From Flagellimonas sp947499585 (lineage in GTDB: Bacteria > Bacteroidota > Bacteroidia > Flavobacteriales > Flavobacteriaceae), in contig NZ_CP138995.1 in NCBI RefSeq assembly GCF_044596045.1, positions 3,472,001-3,536,000 of the forward strand: a stretch of DNA of 64,000 bases. The letters are read 5' to 3'. Positions 50,776-59,604 of this stretch are shown piece by piece. The notes below the pieces were generated by a model. It had not been told where the DNA came from and did no database searches. It saw nothing but the letters and a program-made list of their open reading frames with translations. The position numbers and the translations under genes are program-made. Positions within the stretch are counted from its first letter, which is position 1. Each line of letters opens with the position of its first letter.

Positions 50776-51727
50776 ACATAGAGCTTTCTTTCTTGTACCG
50801 CCAGAAGTACAGCTTCTGGACATGGCAGGTCCAGCGCATCTTTTTTATGAAGCAAATGAGTATGGTGCCCAGATTGAAACTCATTATTTAAGTCTAAACA
50901 CATCGAACAAAGAAGTATCAAGTGCTGGGATTTCGCTAGGTAATTTGGAGAGTTTTGAAAACTTTACATTGGGAATTCATGATCTTCTTTTTATTCCAGG
51001 TTTGGAATCCCATCTATTTTTTGATGAAAAATTTGTACAACAAAACCAGCGATTTTTTCTGTGGTTGCAAAAACTAAATCAAAACGGCGCTAAAATCTGT
51101 TCTATCTGTACTGGTGCATACGTCATAGCTTTTGCAGGTCTTTTTGATGGAAAAAATTGCACTACCCATTGGAAATATTTAGAGGAGTTTCAATCAAGGT
51201 TTCCCAATACAAAACTACGTTCAGATAGGTTAATCGTTAAAGACGGTAATCTATATTCCAGTGCTGGAGTTTCATCAGGAATAGATTTAGCTTTATTTCT
51301 TTTAGAAGAACTCTATGGACCTGTTTTCGCTACAAAAATCGCCAAAGAAGTAGTGATATACCTTCGCCGAACAGAACACGACCCACAACTTAGCGTCTTT
51401 TTACAGTACCGAAATCATTTGGACAATCGCATCCATCAGGCCCAAGATACTTTAGCTCAAAATCTTGATAAAAAATTAAAAATAGAAGAGCTTGCTGAAA
51501 ATGTGCATATGAGCCCAAGAAACTTGACACGCTTGTTTAAAAAGACCACTGGAATTACAATAGGCGATTATTTGGTTAAGCTTCGTGTTGAGCGTGCCGT
51601 GCAACTACTCTCAAATGGCTCTAAGGTGAGTACAGTATCCACGGCATGTGGATTTCAAAGCAGTAATCAATTAAGAACTTTGCTTAAAAAACATACTGCC
51701 TCTCTTCCTTCAGAATGGCGAGAATAA
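50759..51727 (+). CDS. GlxA-type transcriptional regulator (DJ-1/PfpI + AraC)
   Basis: Predicted 322-aa regulator. Residues about 8-190 are a DJ-1/PfpI (class I amidotransferase-like) domain: FLVPPEVQLLDMAGPAHLFY, CSICTGAYVIAFAGLFDGKN, SSAGVSSGIDLALFLLEELY. The last 100 residues are an AraC-type DNA-binding domain (IEELAENVHMSPRNLTRLFK; VSTACGFQSSNQLRTLLK). The start is TTG 50759, overlapping the end of the NAT gene by 17 bp; no earlier ATG fits. The next gene encodes an exported DJ-1 protein, so it may be regulated by this factor. Confidence 0.88.
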   Translation: MKNQSKHRAFFLVPPEVQLLDMAGPAHLFYEANEYGAQIETHYLSLNTSNKEVSSAGISLGNLESFENFTLGIHDLLFIPGLESHLFFDEKFVQQNQRFFLWLQKLNQNGAKICSICTGAYVIAFAGLFDGKNCTTHWKYLEEFQSRFPNTKLRSDRLIVKDGNLYSSAGVSSGIDLALFLLEELYGPVFATKIAKEVVIYLRRTEHDPQLSVFLQYRNHLDNRIHQAQDTLAQNLDKKLKIEELAENVHMSPRNLTRLFKKTTGITIGDYLVKLRVERAVQLLSNGSKVSTVSTACGFQSSNQLRTLLKKHTASLPSEWRE

Positions 51728-51807
51728 TTGTCCCGATGTTGCGCATGGTTGTCCTTCCTAAAGCAACATGGGTAGGTTAACTTTGTAGCTCATCAAAAAT
51801 CAAAAAA

Positions 51808-52845
51808 ATGAGCAGATTAGTAATACCATTCTTATTGCTTTTTGGAATTGCATTCAGTTACCCCCAAAATAGCATCAAAACATCCGAAGTATATGTTTGC
51901 CCTCCATGTGGGCTTAAATGTGATAATGATGAACATGACAGTCCCGGAATATGTTCATTCTGTAATATGAAGCTTATGAAAAAAGAAGATTTAAAAACCA
52001 TTGCCTTCTATTTACAGGACAGAGTTGAAGTCCTTGATTTTGCTGGCCCCATGGAAGTGTTGTCCTATGCTGGGTTTAACGTTTTCACTGTTTCCGCTAC
52101 CAAAGAACCAATAAAGTCACAAGGCATTCTTAGTGTTATTCCAGATTATACTATAGACAATGCACCTGAGGCAGATATTTTGGCATTTTTTGGAGGTAAT
52201 GCATCACCAACCTCTAAAAACCCTGAGGTGATGAAATGGATTAAAAAACAAGAAAATGTAGCATATCATTTTTCAGTTTGTACCGGAGCTTTTATTTTGG
52301 CCGAAGCGGGAATATTGGATGGGAAAACAGCAACAACATTCCACAGTTCGCTAGACAACCTCCGAGACAACTATCCTAAAATAAATGTTCGTAAAAATGT
52401 GCGTTTTGTGGACAATGGAAAGGTGATCACGACAGCAGGTATATCTGCAGGAATAGATGGCGCATTACATTTGGTTGCAAAACTACATGGGTTAAACGCC
52501 GCTAAGCGCATTGCATACAATATGGAATATGATAATTGGCAACTTGGTGATGGGTTAATCCTGTCTGAGGATAATCCATATGAAAACAGAATATCCACTA
52601 CTGATCTGATGGCTTTTGAAGGGCTTTATGAGTACAAAGATGGCGGTCAAATTATATTGAAAATCAATAAAAAGGATGGCGACCTTTATACAATGATAGA
52701 TGAGTTGGTTTATCCACTTTATCATGAAGTGGATGATACATTCTCTAATATTGGTGATGATGAAATTTTCTTTAGAAGAAACGACAAAAACCAAATTGTA
52801 GGCTATTCTTTAGCAGAGGATGGTAAACTGTACAAGAAGTTATAG
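51808..52845 (+). CDS. Exported DJ-1/PfpI protein with N-terminal Cys-rich metal-binding motif
   Basis: Predicted 345-aa protein. Signal peptide MSRLVIPFLLLFGIAFSYPQ. Directly after it is a five-cysteine cluster (Cys31, 34, 38, 49, 52: CPPCGLKC and CSFCNMK), like heavy-metal-binding domains of metal-efflux proteins. Residues about 65-250 are a DJ-1/PfpI domain (VLDFAGPMEVLSYAGFNVF; FSVCTGAFILAEAGILDG; TTAGISAGIDGALHLV). The last 70 residues (FEGLYEYKDGGQIILKIN) look like a small beta domain of the DUF3471 type. It follows a GlxA-type regulator gene 80 bp upstream. The reaction is unknown; isonitrile hydratase-like or protein-repair roles are alternatives. Confidence 0.85.
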   Translation: MSRLVIPFLLLFGIAFSYPQNSIKTSEVYVCPPCGLKCDNDEHDSPGICSFCNMKLMKKEDLKTIAFYLQDRVEVLDFAGPMEVLSYAGFNVFTVSATKEPIKSQGILSVIPDYTIDNAPEADILAFFGGNASPTSKNPEVMKWIKKQENVAYHFSVCTGAFILAEAGILDGKTATTFHSSLDNLRDNYPKINVRKNVRFVDNGKVITTAGISAGIDGALHLVAKLHGLNAAKRIAYNMEYDNWQLGDGLILSEDNPYENRISTTDLMAFEGLYEYKDGGQIILKINKKDGDLYTMIDELVYPLYHEVDDTFSNIGDDEIFFRRNDKNQIVGYSLAEDGKLYKKL

Positions 52846-53111
52846 AAGAAATTCTTTTAGGAATAGAATCCATTTCAGGTTTCAATTCCCTATAATCAAA
52901 ATATACTTCACACAATACCTTTATTAGTACATATCATTCATAAACCCAAAGACTAGAACCGTAAGATCTCCCCTTTATCTGAAGAAAGATTTCTATATAT
53001 TTCTTCCCGTGAGTCATGCTTCCTTTAGCACATTTAGTAAAGTGTATAAATAAGCCGCTCTAAACATTATCTGTTTCTTTTTTTTCAATCTGTATTTCCA
53101 GTAATGGCTAT

Positions 53112-53897
53112 ATGCAATTAAAGTATGCTGAAAAATATATTGATGGGCAAATTAAAATTGAAAGCTATTTGAAAGACAATACGTTGGACAGTTTATATGT
53201 TGAGTACCACAAAAATGGTAGAATAAAAATTAAAGGTCAGTTTAAAGAGTGTAACACCACAAAAGAGGCTGTCCAAGCTCAAAGCACGGAAAGTAAAGCT
53301 CATTATTATAATGATACATTAAACATTAATCCAGGGAAAAGACATGGCCTATGGTCAGAGCATTATGAAAATGGGGTTGTAAAATCAAAATGCAATTACA
53401 ATTATGGCTTACAGCATGGAAATTCACTTTTTTATGACCGAAACAGGAAGCTTATAAGTTCACATTACTACGTAGCCGATAAAGAAATAAGTATGCATAA
53501 ATTTGGTAGTGATGGCAAATTGGAATTAAGCAAAGCCCATTTTTATAACTTCAATAAAGGTTCTACACAAAAGTTAAAAATGACTTTACTCTGGGAATTT
53601 CATAAAGACGGCGCACTTAAAATCCAAAGAGAAATCAAATTATTAGAAGATAATCGGCAACGCCAATCTTTTAAAGAATATTACGCCAATGGAATATTAA
53701 AAACCGAAACAGAGTTCTTCAATGGCAACAAAGATGGTATTCACAAAGAATATCATAAAAATAGTAATCCAAAATACGAGGGCGTTTTTAAAGAAGGTAA
53801 AGCTATTAACAAGCACCACTACTATAACCTAAACGGACAAAAAACATCAACTGAATACTGGCACAATGGGAAACTTCTGGGAATTGAAAAAAAATAA
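53112..53897 (+). CDS. MORN-like repeat protein (YwqK-type), possibly N-terminally truncated
   Basis: Predicted 261-aa protein made of MORN-like/YwqK-type repeats: EYHKNGRIKIKGQFK, KRHGLWSEHYENGVVKSK, EYYANGILKTETEFF, KDGIHKEYHKNSNPKYE, YYNLNGQKTSTEYWHNGK. Often labelled 'toxin-antitoxin YwqK family antitoxin', though no toxin gene is next to it. The ATG at 53112 starts directly in the repeats with no signal peptide. In-frame codons upstream read SFFSICISSNGY, a hydrophobic stretch with no start codon after a stop at 53061, as if a signal sequence had been lost. The upstream gap 52846-53111 shows no other gene. Confidence 0.72.
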   Translation: MQLKYAEKYIDGQIKIESYLKDNTLDSLYVEYHKNGRIKIKGQFKECNTTKEAVQAQSTESKAHYYNDTLNINPGKRHGLWSEHYENGVVKSKCNYNYGLQHGNSLFYDRNRKLISSHYYVADKEISMHKFGSDGKLELSKAHFYNFNKGSTQKLKMTLLWEFHKDGALKIQREIKLLEDNRQRQSFKEYYANGILKTETEFFNGNKDGIHKEYHKNSNPKYEGVFKEGKAINKHHYYNLNGQKTSTEYWHNGKLLGIEKK

Positions 53898-54272
53898 CGC
53901 TGTATTAAATTTTTTGTAAAGCTGATACATAAAAACCATATTACGTACCCCGTTCTAACGCTATTCTTAAAATTTCTTAATAGAAAATAGTTTTTGCAAT
54001 AAAAGGCTAAACTCACTAAAAACAATTGTGCGGTTGGCTCAATACATTTGATTTTATCCAAACTTACACTGATGAAATCTTTAGTCTTTTTCGCCAATCT
54101 TACTGTTGTAAAATAATCTAAATCACCCTTTTAAACTTATAGAGTAATTAAGTGGTTTTTCCAAATTAAGACCCATATTATTGGAATAATACAATTTTAT
54201 ATGTAAATTTAACGTTAAGTAATAGTAAATTAAATGTAATTAGTTCATTTTAACCCTTCAATTCACATCAAA
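53898..54272. other. A+T-rich intergenic region with no recognised feature
   Basis: 375 bp between the MORN-like gene and the small ORF at 54273. I see no tRNA fold, clear hairpin or TAnnTTTG-type promoter. It could hold an untranslated regulatory RNA, but nothing in the bases supports one. Confidence 0.5.
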
Positions 54273-54395
54273 ATGAAACAACGAATATACAATTGGCTGA
54301 AATTGATGACTGAACAATTTGATGCTCTATGGCAATATGCAAAGGAATACTCTAGAAAGTGTAGAATAGTATATTATAACGTGCACAATACTTAA
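54273..54395 (+). CDS. Possible 40-aa protein
   Basis: Hand-read ORF from ATG 54273 to TAA 54395. The product starts MKQRIYNWLKLMTEQFDALW and continues with YAKEYSRKCRIVYYNVHNT; it is basic, aromatic-rich and probably helical at the start. Its last 4 bp overlap the convergent rsmG end. It has no recognised family and may be chance. The amino-acid composition looks protein-like (three Trp/Tyr-rich helical turns), which is why I list it. Confidence 0.3.
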   Translation: MKQRIYNWLKLMTEQFDALWQYAKEYSRKCRIVYYNVHNT

Positions 54396-55033
54396 GAGGG
54401 ATTCTTAAACTTTTGCGGTAAGTACACTACTTTTTTAGTTTCAAAAAAATCTTCATTAAAATATTCTTTTAAATCAAAGATTTCAGCTGTTTTATACTCT
54501 TTCAATTCCTCGGTCAAATCCCCTCCTTTTAGATAGAAAATTCCATTTTTTCTTTCGTGAGCCGAATCTTTTTTAATTTTCCCTTTGGTCCAATGCACAA
54601 AGGTTGGCATAGCTGCAACCGCTCTACTAACAATAAAATCAAACTGCTCGGTTAAATCCTCAACCCTAATATGCTTAGCGGATACGTTTTCCAATTGAAG
54701 GCCCTCAACAACTTCCTGTACCACCTTAATTTTCTTTCCAATTGCGTCCACTAAGGTAAAATGGGTATTGGGAAATAAAATTGCCAGAGGAATACCAGGA
54801 AATCCGCCACCGGTTCCAACATCCAAAATTTTAGAACCCTCATTAAACCCTTGGATTTTAGCAATTCCCAAGGAATGCAATACATGTCGTAGATAAAGCT
54901 CATCTATGTCTTTACGGGATACCACATTTATCTTTTGGTTCCAATCTTGATAAAGCACTTCTAAGCCCTTAAAATGTTGCTTTTGGGCATCGGTGAGTGT
55001 CGTAAAATATTTAGATATTAAATCTACATTCAT
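54392..55033 (-). CDS. rsmG: 16S rRNA (guanine-N7)-methyltransferase RsmG
   Basis: Methylates G527 of 16S rRNA (N7) using SAM; cytosolic. 213 aa from the ATG at 55033 (MNVDLISKYFTTLTDAQ), the usual family length; an in-frame start at 55075 adds 14 residues of unlikely sequence. Motifs: YQDWNQKINVVSRKDIDELY, RHVLHSLGIAK, and the SAM loop ILDVGTGGGFPGIPLAILFP with TLVDAIGKK. FDFIVSRAVAAMPTFVHW is also characteristic. Divergent from the desaturase gene with 113 bp between. Confidence 0.95.
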   Translation of the reverse strand: MNVDLISKYFTTLTDAQKQHFKGLEVLYQDWNQKINVVSRKDIDELYLRHVLHSLGIAKIQGFNEGSKILDVGTGGGFPGIPLAILFPNTHFTLVDAIGKKIKVVQEVVEGLQLENVSAKHIRVEDLTEQFDFIVSRAVAAMPTFVHWTKGKIKKDSAHERKNGIFYLKGGDLTEELKEYKTAEIFDLKEYFNEDFFETKKVVYLPQKFKNPS

Positions 55034-55098
55034 GCTCAATCTGTTAATTTCAGCAAAATTAATACTTTTAAACACCTTAACATCGTTTTCATATAAAG

Positions 55099-55132
55099 TT
55101 GGGAACTTGAGAAATCAATTTACTTACCTTTG
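55099..55132 (+). promoter_or_regulatory. Bacteroidota-type promoter for the desaturase gene
   Basis: TTG at 55099-55101, a 23-nt spacer, TACCTTTG at 55125-55132: both elements match TTG-N17-23-TAnnTTTG. The ATG at 55147 is 15 nt further, giving a short leader. It would transcribe the desaturase and probably the aminotransferase. Confidence 0.65.
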
Positions 55133-55146
55133 TAAAAAATTAATTT

Positions 55147-56250
55147 ATGGAAAAGGATATCATCCGATTTTCAAGAAAAGATTCAGCACAATTCTTCAGA
55201 ACACTAAATAAAAGGGTAAACCAATATTTTAGTGAAAATCAAATAAAGAAAACCGGAAATTGGAAACTTCATCTTAAAACAGTTGTGATGTTTGCCGTTT
55301 TCTTGGCTCCTTATTTTTTAATGTTGACATTAAACCTGCCTTTTTGGGCTTACATCTTATTGTCCATTACCATGGGAGTGGGAATGGCCGGTGTGGGAAT
55401 GAATGTTATGCATGATGGAAATCATGGTGCTTATTCCAACAAAAAATGGGTTAATAAGCTTATGGGTAGCAGTATCTATATTTTGGCTGGGAACGTATAC
55501 AATTGGCAAGTACAACATAATGTTTTGCACCATACCTATACCAACATACACGAGCATGATGAAGATATGGAAGCAGGAAGAATTCTTCGCTTTTCAAAAC
55601 ATGCAGAGTGGCAAAAGCATCATAAATTCCAGCATTTTTATTCCATTCTTCTTTATGGGTTATTGACTTTTAATTGGGCGATAACCACAGATTTTCAACA
55701 AATGTATCGATACATGAAAAGAAAATTGTCTTATGGAAAACTGCCAAATCCAGTAATAAACTGGAGTACCTTGGTCATAACAAAGACTATATATATTACT
55801 ATTTGGATTGTTTTACCTCTGCTCCTTGTTGATATTCCTTGGTGGCAAGTACTGCTTGGGTTCTTTATCATGCATTATGTGGCTGGAGTAATTTTAAGTG
55901 TAGTATTTCAATTGGCCCATATTGTTGATGAAGCAGACACTCCTCTACCTGATGAAACCGGAACTATGAAAAATACTTGGGCTATTCATCAACTTGCAAC
56001 AACAGTGAATTTTGGTACCAAAAATAGAATTGTAAATTGGTTTACTGGTGGTCTAAACCATCAAGTTGAGCATCATATATTTCCAAATATTAGTCATGTT
56101 CATTATACAAAAATCTCCAAAATTGTGAAACAAACGGCCAAGGAATTTAATTTGCCTTACAACGAGTATAAAACTACTAGAAAAGCTATAATTTCGCACT
56201 TCAAACATTTGAAAGAGTTGGGTAAAAATCCAGCACTTCAATACCAGTAA
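55147..56250 (+). CDS. Membrane fatty-acid desaturase
   Basis: Di-iron acyl-lipid or acyl-CoA desaturase of 367 aa in the inner membrane. Three histidine boxes in order: HDGNHGAYS (HxxxH), HNVLHHTYTN (HxxxHH) and HQVEHHIFP (QVEHH, the front-end type). About four membrane segments, two before and two between boxes 2 and 3 (IWIVLPLLLVDIPWWQVLLG). The position of the double bond made cannot be told. Such enzymes adjust membrane fluidity in the cold. 13 bp separate it from the aminotransferase. Confidence 0.92.
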   Translation: MEKDIIRFSRKDSAQFFRTLNKRVNQYFSENQIKKTGNWKLHLKTVVMFAVFLAPYFLMLTLNLPFWAYILLSITMGVGMAGVGMNVMHDGNHGAYSNKKWVNKLMGSSIYILAGNVYNWQVQHNVLHHTYTNIHEHDEDMEAGRILRFSKHAEWQKHHKFQHFYSILLYGLLTFNWAITTDFQQMYRYMKRKLSYGKLPNPVINWSTLVITKTIYITIWIVLPLLLVDIPWWQVLLGFFIMHYVAGVILSVVFQLAHIVDEADTPLPDETGTMKNTWAIHQLATTVNFGTKNRIVNWFTGGLNHQVEHHIFPNISHVHYTKISKIVKQTAKEFNLPYNEYKTTRKAIISHFKHLKELGKNPALQYQ

Positions 56251-56263
56251 AATAGTAAAACCA

Positions 56264-57454
56264 ATGAGCAACCAACTTTCTGAAAGGATTAATAACCTAG
56301 TTCCTTCAGCAACTCTTGAAATGGCTGCAAAAGCCAGAGAACTTAGAGCATCTGGAAAAGATATTATTGGCCTTAGTTTAGGTGAACCGGACTTTAATAC
56401 ACCGGACTACATTAAAGATGCCGCCATACAAGCAGTAAAGGATGGTTATAATTCGTACACACCTGTAGATGGCTATGTAGAATTAAAAGATGCTATAAGC
56501 ACCAAGTTCAAAAGAGATAATGGTATTACTTATGAACGCCCTCAAATTGTTGTTTCTACAGGTGCAAAGCAGGCACTCTACAATCTAGCCCAAGCTTGTT
56601 TGAATAAAGGAGATGAAGTCATTTTACCTTGCCCATATTGGGTAAGCTACAGTGATATTGTCAAACTTTCTGAAGGAGTTCCTGTGGAGGTTGCCACATC
56701 CATAGACAATGATTTTAAAATGACGCCGGAGCAATTGGAAGCTGCAATCACACCAAAGACTAAAATGTTGTGGTACAGTTCCCCATGCAATCCAAGTGGC
56801 TCAATTTATAGTAAAGATGAGTTAAGAGGTTTGGCTGATGTACTTCAAAAATACCCTCAAATTATAGTGGTCAGTGATGAGATTTACGAACATATCAATT
56901 ACGGAGTTACAGCTCACGCCTCAATGGCTGCTTTTGACGATATGTATGACCGTACAGTTACCGTAAATGGTGTTGCCAAGGCTTTTGCCATGACGGGGTG
57001 GCGAATAGGTTATATTGGAGCTCCAGCATATATCGCCAGAGCTTGTAATAAATTGCAAGGACAAGTTACAAGTGGCGCCAATTGTATTGCTCAACGTGCA
57101 GTGATCACTGCATTATTAGAATCTCCAAGTCGCGTTCTGTATATGGTGGATGAATTCAAAAATCGTAGGAAGCTTATCTTGGAATTATTGAATAACATTG
57201 ACGGATTTAAATGTAATGAACCCGAAGGGGCTTTTTATGTATATCCTGATGTGACCGCTTTTTTTGGAAAAACATTTAATGGCAAAAGGATAGACAATGC
57301 ATCTGACTTTGCTATGTATCTATTGGAACAAGCCAATGTAGCTACTGTTACCGGAGATGCTTTTGGAAACGGAAATAGTATCCGTATCTCCTATGCTGCG
57401 AGTGAAGAAGATATTAGAAAAGCTATTTCTAGGATTGCTGAAGCAGTAAAATAG
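56264..57454 (+). CDS. Class I/II PLP aminotransferase (aspartate aminotransferase-like)
   Basis: Cytosolic transaminase of 396 aa, subgroup I-gamma aspartate aminotransferase type. Motifs: IGLSLGEPDFNTPDYI, VDGYVELKDAISTKF, STGAKQALYNLAQAC, PCNPSGSIYSKDEL, the PLP-lysine NGVAKAFAMTGWRIGY and RISYAASEEDI near the end. The main substrate is probably aspartate/glutamate but others are possible. Terminator at 57480. Confidence 0.93.
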   Translation: MSNQLSERINNLVPSATLEMAAKARELRASGKDIIGLSLGEPDFNTPDYIKDAAIQAVKDGYNSYTPVDGYVELKDAISTKFKRDNGITYERPQIVVSTGAKQALYNLAQACLNKGDEVILPCPYWVSYSDIVKLSEGVPVEVATSIDNDFKMTPEQLEAAITPKTKMLWYSSPCNPSGSIYSKDELRGLADVLQKYPQIIVVSDEIYEHINYGVTAHASMAAFDDMYDRTVTVNGVAKAFAMTGWRIGYIGAPAYIARACNKLQGQVTSGANCIAQRAVITALLESPSRVLYMVDEFKNRRKLILELLNNIDGFKCNEPEGAFYVYPDVTAFFGKTFNGKRIDNASDFAMYLLEQANVATVTGDAFGNGNSIRISYAASEEDIRKAISRIAEAVK

Positions 57455-57479
57455 ATTATAAAGCAATTACAAAATAACC

Positions 57480-57515
57480 GCCCTCAAGGATATGAAATTC
57501 TTGAGGGCTTTTTTA
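57480..57515 (+). terminator. Rho-independent terminator after the aminotransferase gene
   Basis: GCCCTCAAG (57480-57488), an 11-nt loop, CTTGAGGGC (57500-57508), then TTTTTTA. A strong 9-bp stem, 25 bp after the stop codon. Confidence 0.88.
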
Positions 57516-57579
57516 TTTGAAAAGTTTTATCGCACTAGATAAAATCATATAGTATCTTCGAGATAATAAAACTTTCCAA

Positions 57580-59550
57580 ATGAAGAAACCAATATCACAT
57601 TTAACCTTACTAATCTTCTGTTTGGTCGCCCTTTCTGGTTTTTCTCAAAAAAAGCCCAATGTTATATTGATTTTTCCAGACAATTTGGGTGTTGGTGAAG
57701 TTGCTGCTTACGGAGGCGCTCGCGGTGTACCTACCCCGAACATTGACAGAATAGGTGCTGAGGGTATGCGATTGACAAACTTTAATGTAGAATACTCATG
57801 CACCCCTTCTCGTATCGCTATACTTACCGGTAGATATGCAGTTCGGGCGGGTGAAGACTATTACGCTGGCACCACATTGTGGGAAGAAACCATTGCCGAG
57901 CGTTTAAAGTCCGTGGGATATTCAACTGCACTTTTTGGGAAATGGGATCTTGGTGCCAAAAACTGGCATGGAAAACGTGAACCAACCAACCAAGGTTTTG
58001 ATGAGTGGTATGGAATTCCAGGCACAACTCATGTCTCTCAATTTCCTTCAATGGATGGTTTTGACCCTAATTTACAACCAGCTCCATACATATGGGAAGG
58101 GAACGTAGGAACCGTATCCAAAAAGGTAAAGCCTTTTAATCAAAAAACAAGGCGTACAATTGATCGTGAAGCTGCACAACGCAGCGTTGCTTTTATAAAG
58201 AAGAATGCAGAAAAGGATAGACCGTTCTTTTTGTATTATGCCATGACACAATTGCATTTTCCAGCATTACCTCATCCCGATAAGGCTGGCACTACTGGAG
58301 CTGGGGATATGGGGGATTCAATGGCTGATGTAGATTATAACGTTGGTTTGATTTTAAATCAATTAAAAGAATTAGGAATCGAAGATAATACCTTGATTAT
58401 ATGGTGCACGGACAATGGTGCAGAGATGAGACGCCCTTGGAGAGGTTCACCCGGCCCTTGGCGTGGATATTACAATTCGGCCATGGAAGGTGGTGTTCGA
58501 ACTCCATGTGTTATTAGGTGGCCAGATAAAATTAAGGCTGGGCAGGTTTCCAATGAGATGGTTCATGAAGTTGATTTGTTCTCGACCATTATCAATGCAA
58601 CCGGCACAGATGAGGCCATACCAAAAGATCGAATTATAGATGGGGTTAACCAACTCCCTTTTCTAGAAGCGAAGCAAAATAGATCTAACCGCGAAAGTGC
58701 CATATTCACACAACGATTCGGTCAAATAATGGCCGTCAAATGGCGGGATTGGAAACTATGGTATGTGTACAAAACCGAAATGCCAGATTCCGAACCTGAA
58801 AACCAAGTACGGTTATTTGATTTAAGGGTGGACCCAAGAGAAGAAATCGACGTCAAAGATTATTATCCAGGGGTTATAGGCATTATGGATAGTATAGTAA
58901 AGGAATATGAAGCCTCATTCATTAAACACCCTAGAGTTTCCGCAAGTGCTAATGCTGTCGATCCTTATTTACCACCTAAAGCGGGTTCCGGAAGTCCTGT
59001 AAAAACATACGAGAGATCAGATAGAACTGCCCTTGAAGCAAGGGGTTTTGCTATGAAAAATCCTGATTTTACGGGTACTTGGTCAACCACTGTACTTCAT
59101 AGGGTCTCTGTAATTAATCGGGTAGATAAACCATCAATACCATCACTAGGAAGTGGTTGGGGCGATAAAATATCCATCAAACACGCACCCAATCAATTGG
59201 ACGTTGAACGTTTGGTCTTTGTTCCAAGGGAAATTCAACAATTGGTTCGTTACCGCTTTGCCTTAGATGGTACAACATCTGAAAATAACATATTAATGGG
59301 CCGTACAGGGAAACCAATAGTTTCAGCGGCTTCTTGGAAGGATAACAGATTGATTATTACATCCACTTATCCCTTTCAAGATTCAAAAAGCGGAAAATGG
59401 CTAAATAGTAAAGTAACCCAGACCTTATGGCTTCATCCCGCTACGGGAACACCATGGGAACCAACTTTAATTGTAGAGACAACCAGAGAAGGACTATTGG
59501 GTGGCTTATCCTCAACCAATCGCACAGTTTATACCAAAGGTTACCGATAA
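57580..59550 (+). CDS. Secreted sulfatase (S1 family) with C-terminal extension
   Basis: Formylglycine-dependent sulfatase of 656 aa, removing sulfate esters. Signal peptide MKKPISHLTLLIFCLVALSG. The formylglycine motif is CTPSRIAILTGRY (Cys at about residue 71). Metal ligands lie in LIFPDNLGVGE and IIWCTDNGAEM. The sulfatase domain ends near residue 460. About 170 extra residues follow (FTGTWSTTVLHRVSVINRVD onward, LPSLGSGW..., ending TNRTVYTKGYR), a lipocalin-like beta region. Likely acts on algal or animal sulfated glycans; substrate unknown. It stands alone, without a sulfatase-maturing gene nearby. Confidence 0.9.
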   Translation: MKKPISHLTLLIFCLVALSGFSQKKPNVILIFPDNLGVGEVAAYGGARGVPTPNIDRIGAEGMRLTNFNVEYSCTPSRIAILTGRYAVRAGEDYYAGTTLWEETIAERLKSVGYSTALFGKWDLGAKNWHGKREPTNQGFDEWYGIPGTTHVSQFPSMDGFDPNLQPAPYIWEGNVGTVSKKVKPFNQKTRRTIDREAAQRSVAFIKKNAEKDRPFFLYYAMTQLHFPALPHPDKAGTTGAGDMGDSMADVDYNVGLILNQLKELGIEDNTLIIWCTDNGAEMRRPWRGSPGPWRGYYNSAMEGGVRTPCVIRWPDKIKAGQVSNEMVHEVDLFSTIINATGTDEAIPKDRIIDGVNQLPFLEAKQNRSNRESAIFTQRFGQIMAVKWRDWKLWYVYKTEMPDSEPENQVRLFDLRVDPREEIDVKDYYPGVIGIMDSIVKEYEASFIKHPRVSASANAVDPYLPPKAGSGSPVKTYERSDRTALEARGFAMKNPDFTGTWSTTVLHRVSVINRVDKPSIPSLGSGWGDKISIKHAPNQLDVERLVFVPREIQQLVRYRFALDGTTSENNILMGRTGKPIVSAASWKDNRLIITSTYPFQDSKSGKWLNSKVTQTLWLHPATGTPWEPTLIVETTREGLLGGLSSTNRTVYTKGYR

Positions 59551-59604
59551 TTAAAAATTAAGAACATCTCCGAGTAACCCTTTAAGGTGTTTTTATTATC
59601 CACT

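Noticed and set aside
53112..53897. Toxin-antitoxin system
   Set aside because: The YwqK 'antitoxin' label is generic for MORN-like repeats; no toxin gene is adjacent.
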